DNA from: Gammaproteobacteria bacterium
GTDB taxonomy: Bacteria > Pseudomonadota > Gammaproteobacteria > SZUA-152
Length of the DNA: 12,560 nucleotides
NCBI GenBank assembly: GCA_024762755.1
Contig: JANTGX010000038.1
Span: 1-12,560 of the forward strand
Direction of reading: 5' to 3'
Part shown: piece after piece, positions 7,701 through 12,560 of the stretch
Position numbering within the stretch: the first letter of the stretch is position 1
Layout of the letters: each line of letters starts with the position of its first letter
The notes under the pieces: generated by a model
Database searches by the model: none
The model's input: only the letters and a program-made list of their open reading frames with translations
What the model was told of the DNA's origin: nothing
Translations under genes and position numbers: made by a program

Positions 7701-8467
7701 ACCTCCGCCTGCCAGCGGGGGTGGCCGAGCAGGTCGTCGAGGGCGGCCTTCAGGCGCAGCTCGAAGGGGCCGGAGACCTGCTGTGTCAGGCGGGTGTGGT
7801 CGAGATCGCCGTGCAGCCGGCCACGGCCGTTCAGCGGCGGGATGTCGGCCCGGCGCAGCGTCCAGGCCAGGTTGAGGTCGTGTGCATAGTCCCGGCGCGG
7901 GTGCAGATCGCCGTCTATCTGCAGGCTGGCGTCGTCGGCCTCCAGTTGCAGGTGTTCGATGTGCAGGCGTCCGCCCTGGCCGCTGGCGCCGAGGCGCAGT
8001 TGGCGCAGGTGGTAGCGGGCATCCTGCTGCGAGAGGGACAGGCCGTCGATGCGCAGGTCTTGCAGACGCAGGCGCAGGGGCAGTTCGAGGCCCGGCAGGG
8101 CCTTGCCCGTCCCGTCCTGCGCACCACTCGGGGCCGGCGGCGGCAGGGCAATGGCCAGCCCGGTGATGTGCAGGCGGCTGAGGTCGAGGCCGCCGGCGAG
8201 CAGGGCGCTGGGGTGCCAGTCGAAGACCAGGCGCTCGGCGGTGACGTGCAACTCGCCCTGCCGGTAGTCGAGCCCGCTGAGGGTGAGCGGGCCGAGCAGG
8301 CGCCCCTCCAGCTGCCCCAACTGCAGTTCCCCAGGGAGCAGGGACTGGCCCTGCTGCACGGCCCAGCGCAGGCCGCTGGTGCTGCCCAGCAGCCAGCCCA
8401 GCGGCAGCAGGGCCGCCAGCAGGAGGGCGAAGAGGAGGCCGAGCAGGCGCTGGCGTCGGCGGCTCAC
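4709..8467 (-). CDS. tamB: Translocation and assembly module protein TamB (AsmA-like/DUF490)
   Basis: TamB is the inner-membrane-anchored, periplasm-spanning partner of TamA. The complex supports outer-membrane protein insertion, and TamB-like proteins are also implicated in phospholipid transport to the outer membrane. The 1252 residues (E. coli about 1259) start VSRRRQRLLGLLFALLLAAL, a basic tip and one membrane helix (about 8-28). About 1000 residues of amphipathic beta-rich repeats follow, as expected for the lipid-binding groove. The C-terminal family domain (about 1047-1252) has KILEGRYRAYGQRL, GQTDALAYLLLG and MGRYLSPRLYVGYGIGL (from 1199). The GTG start at 8467 overlaps the tamA stop as GTGA, implying coupling. 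An in-frame reading reaches 62 codons further upstream inside tamA, but that stretch is Arg-rich and would bury the membrane anchor, so the GTG is preferred. No plausible Shine-Dalgarno is visible. The stop is TGA at 4709-4711, and no T-tailed terminator follows on this strand. Confidence 0.95.
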   Translation of the reverse strand: MSRRRQRLLGLLFALLLAALLPLGWLLGSTSGLRWAVQQGQSLLPGELQLGQLEGRLLGPLTLSGLDYRQGELHVTAERLVFDWHPSALLAGGLDLSRLHITGLAIALPPPAPSGAQDGTGKALPGLELPLRLRLQDLRIDGLSLSQQDARYHLRQLRLGASGQGGRLHIEHLQLEADDASLQIDGDLHPRRDYAHDLNLAWTLRRADIPPLNGRGRLHGDLDHTRLTQQVSGPFELRLKAALDDLLGHPRWQAEVDVTHIDGRRLAPTLPAVSGRLQLQGEGDLETAQISGSAEGRHPEWGPFDGRFRLRRVADAPLIIDQLLLHAPALTRRLEARGTWQPGADGGHADLALTWQGLRWPAQGRPWFDSAVGSAWLVGSLAHYQLGLATSRPWAEAPPSDWYASASGDDAGMTVHALRVALLGGQALARGRLDWADHFRWQAEAEAQAIDPAGLLAEWPGRLDARLRSRGELTDGGLTAQAEIQQLRGQLRGYPVSLHGRLGWRAAGLDVETLALRSGRSRLDLQGRLGERLALQWSLDSPALEELYPGARGRLEAQGRLSGPRATPIVEARLDGQELGLGEYHIGRLTGRLAVQPTTWQRFEVDLRAQALRLAGVALNDLHLVGQGSDGRQRLRVAARAAEAEAVLVLSGRGGPQAWQGRLEQADIDSRRFADWRLQAPAEVRIEGQSLHTAPLCWNSHDARLCLTLARAQARWQAGLEAKGLPLGLLTPVLPAGLVLEGRADAQAEFQLLPPQRLRGTLHLALPGGALRYPVLEGEVTRWDYRSGRLNLVLDDQGLRAEGDMAMHNGDHFQGRLALPGAELLALAPEQQPLQASAELSLHRLGLIEALLPDVQDLHGEFRARLRASGSLAQPRLSGEANLRNAALRVPRLGIGLEQVSLTAQSEGFERLQLHLAARSGGGLLEVEGETRLSAADGWPTQLQIKGQAVEVAHIPEAQVRVSPDLRVHIVDHRIQVEGTLHVPFARLQPKDISLAAKPSPDVVVIGGPPARPEAEKWAITTRVRLSLGERVSFYGFGFEGRFSGELLLEDTPGQPTRATGKLKILEGRYRAYGQRLDVEQGRLLFAGGPVDNPGLDLRAVRHVGEVTAGLKVRGSLQRPQLELFSIPAMGQTDALAYLLLGHPIEGSSESEGSLLAKAALALGLSGGDRLARSLAERFGLDEMRIETGEREDQAALVMGRYLSPRLYVGYGIGLLGSANTLTLRYQLSKQWQLKGESGEQVGADLIYTIER

Positions 8468-10197
8468 AGGTCGGGCCCGATGTTGATGTGCAGGCGCCAG
8501 GGTCGCCCCGGCCGACTGATGGCGGAGGCGAGGTCGAAGCGCATGGGCCCCACCGGCGACTGCCAGCGCAGGCCGAAGCCGGCGCCGCTCTCCAGCGGAT
8601 CCTGTGGCTCGTCGATGGCGTTGCCGTGGTCGAAGAACAGCGCGGCGCTCCACGGCCCCGTGAGGTGGTGCTCGTATTCCAGGCTGCCGACGATCAGGCG
8701 CCGGCCGCCCACCACCTGGCCGGCGGCGTTGGTGGGGCCGAGGCTGTGGTAGGCGTAGCCGCGCACGCTCTGGCTGCCGCCGGCGAAGAAGCGCACCGAG
8801 CTGGGCAGCCGCTGGAAGAAGTCGGTCCAGGTGCTGCCCAGGCTACCGCGGGCGATCAGACGACCGGCAGCGCCGAGGCTGCGGATCAGCTTCAGGCCGC
8901 CATTGGCCTGAAAGAAGCTGGTGTCCGAGAGGACCCGGCCGCTGGCGCCGCGCAGGCCGAGGTCGAGGCGCACGCCGTCGAGCACCAGGAATCGGCGCTG
9001 CTTGCCCCAGATGCGGCTCCAGGCGACCCCGGGCATGAGCAGGTAGGAACGGCTGCCCTGCTCGGCGATGGTGAAGCGTTCGTCGCGGTAGTCGAGGGAC
9101 AGGGTCTCGCGCCAGGCGCCGCGGCGGTGGTTGACGCTGCCGCCGACGGTGCGCAGGGTGCTGCTGCTGGTGCCGGTCTCCTCGTGGATCTCGCCGGCGC
9201 TGAAGACCAGCTGATCGCTGCGTGGGTCGCGCAGCGGGATGCGGTAGTGGCCGGCCACGCTGTAGCCGATCTGCGAAATGCGAAGCTCGCTGTCGAAGCG
9301 ATGGCCGAGGCGGTTGACGCGCGGCACCTCCCAGCCGAGCCGGCCGCGCGCGCCGGTGTCGCTGCCATAGCCCACGCCCAGGGTGTATTTCTGGTGCTTG
9401 CGTGGCAACAGGGTGAGTTCCACCGGTACCTCGCGACGGCGTGGGTCGGGGCTGCCGGGCGCGACCTCGACCAGCTGGAAATAGTCGCTGTCGTTGAGCG
9501 CCTGCTGCAGCTGGATGACCCGGTTCAGGTCGTAGGGATCGCCGCGGCGGAAGGGCACATAGCGCTGCAACAGACGGGGATCGAGCACCGACTGGTCGGT
9601 GAGTACCTCACCGAAGCGGTAGCGGGGGCCGCTGTCGAAGTGCAGGGTGATGCGGGCCTGGTAGGTGCGCAGGTCGATCTCGAGGCGGTGCTGGGTGAAA
9701 CGGGCCTCGAAATAGCCCCGCTCGGCGGCGAGCCGGCTGAGCGCGGCCTTGAACTCCTCGTAGCGCCGCTGATCCAGACCCTGGCCGGGTTTCAGCGGCG
9801 GCTCGGCAGCCAGGGCGCGGAAGGCGGGATCGTCGGCGGCCTCGCCCTGCAGGCGGAAGTCGAAGGCGGCGAGGGGGATCTGCGGCCCCTTGTCGATGGT
9901 GTAGACGGCCCGCCAGGTATCGGCGTCGAGGCGCTCCAGGCGCGCCTCGATGCGTGGACGGTAGTAGCCGAAGGGTTCTAGGGCCGCGCGGATCTCCGCC
10001 GGCGCCTTCTGCTGCAGGCGGCGGATGCGCGCCTCGCTCAACAGGGGGTGGTCCTTCTGCTGCTCGATGCTGAGGTAGGCGCGCACGTTGTCCGCCAGCT
10101 CGCCCTCGATACCGCGGATCTCCACCTGCACGTGGGGCTGTGCGGCGGCGGTGAGCGCGTAGAGGCTGAGCAGTATTGTCAGCAGGATTCTGGCCAT
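8464..10197 (-). CDS. tamA: Translocation and assembly module protein TamA (Omp85 family)
   Basis: TamA is the outer-membrane Omp85 barrel of the TAM complex and works with TamB from the next gene. At 577 residues it has the same length as E. coli TamA. The signal peptide MARILLTILLSLYALTAAA is predicted to be cleaved after Ala19. Three POTRA domains follow (about 21-103, 104-190 and 191-265; the third has YRFGEV and the DPYDLNRVIQLQQALNDSDYF region). The barrel runs from about 268 to the end. It carries the Omp85 lid-loop motif VRGY (478-481) in FFAGGSQSVRGYAYHSLGP, and the chain ends with the family's typical GPDL. The ATG at 10197 is chosen over a GTG at 10224 because it starts the signal peptide cleanly. 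A GAGGGA lies almost against the ATG, closer than ideal. The 78-bp gap to uvrD contains a tandem GGTCGCC repeat (10243-10256) and no clear promoter, so transcription from uvrD is possible. Confidence 0.95.
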   Translation of the reverse strand: MARILLTILLSLYALTAAAQPHVQVEIRGIEGELADNVRAYLSIEQQKDHPLLSEARIRRLQQKAPAEIRAALEPFGYYRPRIEARLERLDADTWRAVYTIDKGPQIPLAAFDFRLQGEAADDPAFRALAAEPPLKPGQGLDQRRYEEFKAALSRLAAERGYFEARFTQHRLEIDLRTYQARITLHFDSGPRYRFGEVLTDQSVLDPRLLQRYVPFRRGDPYDLNRVIQLQQALNDSDYFQLVEVAPGSPDPRRREVPVELTLLPRKHQKYTLGVGYGSDTGARGRLGWEVPRVNRLGHRFDSELRISQIGYSVAGHYRIPLRDPRSDQLVFSAGEIHEETGTSSSTLRTVGGSVNHRRGAWRETLSLDYRDERFTIAEQGSRSYLLMPGVAWSRIWGKQRRFLVLDGVRLDLGLRGASGRVLSDTSFFQANGGLKLIRSLGAAGRLIARGSLGSTWTDFFQRLPSSVRFFAGGSQSVRGYAYHSLGPTNAAGQVVGGRRLIVGSLEYEHHLTGPWSAALFFDHGNAIDEPQDPLESGAGFGLRWQSPVGPMRFDLASAISRPGRPWRLHINIGPDL

Positions 10198-10275
10198 GTC
10201 CCTCGTCGTCTCGTCGCGCTGCACACCGCCAGGGGGCCCGGTGGTCGCCGGTCGCCGCGGGCGGGGCGAAGGGGC

Positions 10276-12447
10276 CTAAACCGCCTGCAGATTGGCGTAG
10301 GCCATCATCAACCACTTGGCGCCGAGGGCGTCGAAGTTGACGTGCACCCGCGCCTGCGCGCCCTGTCCCTCGAGGTTGAGCACTACGCCCTCGCCGAACT
10401 TGGCGTGCAGCACGCGCTGGCCCAGGCGCAGACCCTGGCTCTCCTGCTGCACCGGTGTGGCGCCGAAGCCGCTGTGCACGGGCATGGCCACGCTGCCGCC
10501 CAGGCGCACCTCCTCCATCAGCTCGGGCGGGATCTCCTCGAGGAAGCGCGAGCGGTGGGGGAAGGTCTCACGTCCATACAGGCGGCGCGCCTCGGCATGG
10601 GTCAGGTAGAGGCGTTCGCGGGCACGGGTGATGCCCACGTAGCAGAGGCGGCGCTCCTCCTCCAGCCGGCCCGGCTCCTCGATGGACATCTGGTGCGGGA
10701 ACAGGCCCTCCTCCATGCCGCAGAGGAAGACCAGGGGGAATTCGAGACCCTTGGCGGCGTGCAGGGTCATCAGTTGCACGCCGTCTTCGCCGCCGCTGGT
10801 CTGTTGCTCGCCGGCCTCCAGCGCGGCGTGCGAGATGAAGGCGGAGAGCTCGTCCATCTCTTCGCTGCCCTCGGGCGGTTCGCCCTGTTCGAAATAGCGT
10901 GCGGCGTTGACCAGCTCCTCGAGGTTCTCGATGCGCGCCTGGCCCTTCTCGCCGCGCTCCTTCTTGTAGTGATCCAGCAGGCCGCTGTGTTGGATCAGGT
11001 GCTCCAGCTGTTCGTACAGCTCGGCCTCGCGGGTGGCCGCGGCCATCTCCTCGATGAGCTCGAGGAAGCCGCGCAGGGCATTGGCGGCGCGCGCCGGCAG
11101 CAGCTTCTGTTCGACCACCGCGGCGGCCGCGTCCCACAGGGCGACGCCGTGTTCGCGGGCGTAGGCGCGTGCGGCCTCCACGGTGCGCTCGCCGATGCCG
11201 CGGGTGGGGGTGTTGACCACCCGTTCGAAGCCGGCGTCGTCGCGGCGGTTGGCCAGCAGGCGCAGGTAGGCCATGGCGTCACGGATCTCCTGGCGCTCGA
11301 AGAAGCGCAGGCCGCCGTAGACGCGGTAGGGCACGGCGGCCTGGATCAGGGCCTCTTCCAGCACCCGCGACTGGGCGTTGGAGCGGTAGAGCACGGCGCA
11401 GTCGCGGTGGCTGCCACCCTCGTTCACCCAATCCTGCATGCGATCGACGATGAAGCGCGCCTCGTCGCGTTCGTTGAAGGCGGCGTAGCGACGGATGGGC
11501 TCGCCGTCGGCGTCGGCGGTCCACAGGTTCTTGCCCAGGCGTTCGGCGTTGTGTCCGATGAGGGCGTTGGCGGCCTCGAGGATGTTGCCGGTGGAGCGGT
11601 AGTTCTGTTCCAGGCGCACGGTGTGGGTGCCGCCGAAGTCGCGCGTGAACTGCTGGATGTTCTCGATGCGTGCACCGCGCCAGCCGTAGATGGATTGGTC
11701 GTCGTCGCCCACGGCGAAGACCCGCGAGCGGTCGCCGGCGAGCAGGCGCACCCAGGCGTACTGGATGGTGTTGGTGTCCTGGAACTCGTCCACCAGGATG
11801 TGCTGGAAGCGCTCGCGGTAGTGTTCCAGCAGGCGTGGGTTCTTCAGCCACAGCTCGTGGGCGCGCAGCAGCAGCTCGGCGAAGTCCACCAGTCCGGCGC
11901 GGTTGCACAGCTCCTCGTAGGCACGGTAGATGCGGATCATCTGCCGCTGGAAGGGGTCGCCGAAGTCCTCGATGTGCTCGGGGCGCTGGCCCTCGTCCTT
12001 GCGCGAGTTGATGAACCACTGTGCCTGACGCGGTGGCCACTGCGCCTCGTCCAGCTCCAGTTCGCGGATCACGCGCTTGATGGCGCGCTGCTGGTCGTCG
12101 CTGTCGAGGATCTGGAAGGTCTGCGGCAGACCGGCGTCAGCCCAGTGCATGCGCAGCAGGCGGTGGGCCAGGGAGTGGAAGGTGCCCACCCACATGCCGC
12201 CCACGGGCAGGTCGAGCAGGCCCTCAATGCGTCCGCGCATCTCGGCCGCGGCCTTGTTGGTGAAGGTCACCGCGAGCACGCCATAGGGCGAGACGCCCTC
12301 GGTGCGGATCAGCCAGGCGATGCGATGCACCAGCACGCGGGTCTTGCCGCTGCCGGCACCGGCGAGTACCAGGGTATGACCGGCGGGGGCACACACCGCT
12401 TCGCGCTGGGCCTCGTTGAGGTCTTCGATGATGTGGGAGACGTCCAT
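10276..12447 (-). CDS. uvrD: DNA helicase II UvrD
   Basis: UvrD is a superfamily 1A 3'-5' helicase of nucleotide-excision and mismatch repair that also strips recombinase from DNA. The 723 residues (E. coli 720) start MDVSHIIEDLNEAQREAV, including the Q motif (10-18). Motifs in order are I AGAGSGKT (29-36, Lys35), Ia TFTNKAA (61-67), II VDEFQDT (219-225), III GDDDQSIYGWRG (247-258), IV QNYRST (281-286), V TLHAAKGLEF (561-570) and VI with LCYVGITRAR (601-610). YGGLRFFERQEIRD (377-390) is also typical. A C-terminal Tudor-like domain (about 675-723, beginning LGQRVLHAKFGEG) contacts RNA polymerase or UvrB in relatives and favours UvrD over Rep. The ATG at 12447 has no Shine-Dalgarno and sits 9 bases after an extended -10. 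No canonical CTG-N10-CAG LexA box is seen upstream. tamA follows in the same direction after 78 bp. Confidence 0.98.
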   Translation of the reverse strand: MDVSHIIEDLNEAQREAVCAPAGHTLVLAGAGSGKTRVLVHRIAWLIRTEGVSPYGVLAVTFTNKAAAEMRGRIEGLLDLPVGGMWVGTFHSLAHRLLRMHWADAGLPQTFQILDSDDQQRAIKRVIRELELDEAQWPPRQAQWFINSRKDEGQRPEHIEDFGDPFQRQMIRIYRAYEELCNRAGLVDFAELLLRAHELWLKNPRLLEHYRERFQHILVDEFQDTNTIQYAWVRLLAGDRSRVFAVGDDDQSIYGWRGARIENIQQFTRDFGGTHTVRLEQNYRSTGNILEAANALIGHNAERLGKNLWTADADGEPIRRYAAFNERDEARFIVDRMQDWVNEGGSHRDCAVLYRSNAQSRVLEEALIQAAVPYRVYGGLRFFERQEIRDAMAYLRLLANRRDDAGFERVVNTPTRGIGERTVEAARAYAREHGVALWDAAAAVVEQKLLPARAANALRGFLELIEEMAAATREAELYEQLEHLIQHSGLLDHYKKERGEKGQARIENLEELVNAARYFEQGEPPEGSEEMDELSAFISHAALEAGEQQTSGGEDGVQLMTLHAAKGLEFPLVFLCGMEEGLFPHQMSIEEPGRLEEERRLCYVGITRARERLYLTHAEARRLYGRETFPHRSRFLEEIPPELMEEVRLGGSVAMPVHSGFGATPVQQESQGLRLGQRVLHAKFGEGVVLNLEGQGAQARVHVNFDALGAKWLMMAYANLQAV

Positions 12448-12456
12448 GGGGCAGGG

Positions 12457-12465
12457 ATTCTAACA
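12457..12465 (-). promoter_or_regulatory. Candidate extended -10 promoter of uvrD
   Basis: The minus strand reads TGTTAGAAT, i.e. TG-n-TAGAAT, with 5 of 6 matches to TATAAT plus the TG extension. No good -35 lies 17 bp upstream (CCGGTG), which extended -10 promoters can tolerate. Only 9 bases separate it from the uvrD ATG, so the mRNA would have almost no leader. The match is seen in sequence; promoter activity is inference. Confidence 0.45.
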
Positions 12466-12495
12466 GAAGGGGCCACGCCCACCGGCCGCGGCGGG

Positions 12496-12560
12496 TGTAA
12501 TATGGGTGCCGTCCGAGGCCTCGACTTCGGACCTCACCCCATACTCTGGAGACCCACCCC
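12496..12560 (+). promoter_or_regulatory. Possible leader of a plus-strand gene beyond the right edge
   Basis: Three signals line up on the plus strand. There is a -10-like TAATAT (12498-12503), a hairpin with arms GTCCGA and TCGGAC (12511-12516 and 12527-12532, with one extra G:U pair), and a GGAGA (12548-12552) that would be spaced 8 bases from a start codon at 12561. Together they suggest a gene divergent from uvrD starting just outside the window. No coding sequence is visible here, so this is inference. Confidence 0.3.

Noticed and set aside
8468..8653. Upstream in-frame extension of tamB by 62 codons
   Set aside because: The stretch is Arg/His-rich, lies within the tamA barrel coding sequence and would put 60 basic residues before the membrane anchor. 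The GTGA overlap start gives the expected length.
4643..8752. Long plus-strand open frames (4643-6214 and 6599-8752) antisense to tamB
   Set aside because: Their translations are low-complexity Gly/Ala/Gln/Leu-rich with no recognisable domain, while tamB on the other strand is full-length and motif-rich. High GC at third positions removes stops on the opposite strand.
8488..9981. 497-codon plus-strand open frame opposite tamA
   Set aside because: Ala/Val/Gly/Glu-biased shadow without a domain; TamA on the minus strand is complete.
10198..10224. Earlier GTG start for tamA
   Set aside because: It would add nine charged residues ahead of the signal peptide and has no Shine-Dalgarno; the ATG at 10197 gives the canonical 577 residues.
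12448..12466. LexA (SOS) box upstream of uvrD
   Set aside because: A CTG at 12466-12464 is followed at the required distance by TGC rather than CAG; no CTG-N10-CAG palindrome was found.
1..12560. Undescribed system, mobile element, CRISPR array, tRNA or defence locus
   Set aside because: Every long gene belongs to a recognisable housekeeping or envelope family. No transposase, integrase, direct-repeat array or RNA gene was seen, and base composition looks uniform by eye.

Overview
The window is a very GC-rich stretch that looks like the chromosome of a free-living gammaproteobacterium. Support comes from an FtsY beginning MFGFIKKKK, a UvrD of 723 residues with a gammaproteobacterial-type N-terminus, and a TamA of 577 and a TamB of 1252 residues (E. 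coli lengths are about 577 and 1259). The order M16 peptidase pair / divergent ftsY-ftsE also recalls Pseudomonas. The genus cannot be named from sequence alone; a purple-sulfur or sulfur-oxidising relative (Chromatiales-like) is only a guess from composition.

Layout. Positions 1-1707 (minus strand) hold ftsY followed by ftsE, which runs off the left edge. Together they link the SRP receptor with the FtsEX divisome ABC system. Divergent from ftsY, across a 142-bp intergenic region, is a two-gene plus-strand operon (1850-4586). Its first gene encodes a zinc-site-bearing M16 peptidase lipoprotein and its second a secreted M16 homologue with no zinc site. The two genes overlap by 11 bp, and a strong intrinsic terminator follows. 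Converging on that terminator is a long minus-strand block: uvrD (10276-12447), then tamA (8464-10197), then tamB (4709-8467). tamA and tamB overlap by 4 bp (GTGA). The last 113 bp hold the uvrD upstream region and probably the leader of a plus-strand gene just outside the window.

How the genes work together. TamA is an outer-membrane Omp85 protein and TamB an inner-membrane-anchored periplasm-spanning protein; together they form the TAM envelope machine. The M16 pair is predicted to act in the periplasm and at the outer membrane, so two of the three gene blocks serve envelope biogenesis or quality control. FtsY delivers inner-membrane proteins and FtsE drives septal wall hydrolysis. UvrD is a DNA repair helicase, linked to tamAB only by co-direction.

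I found no RNA gene, mobile element, CRISPR array or phage signature, and no gene of unknown family. Apart from the intergenic gaps the window is fully coding, and no gap exceeds 150 bp. I do not see an undescribed system. The points most worth checking are the split active site of the M16 pair, the T-to-I change in a conserved FtsY GTPase motif, and the very short or absent leader predicted for uvrD.
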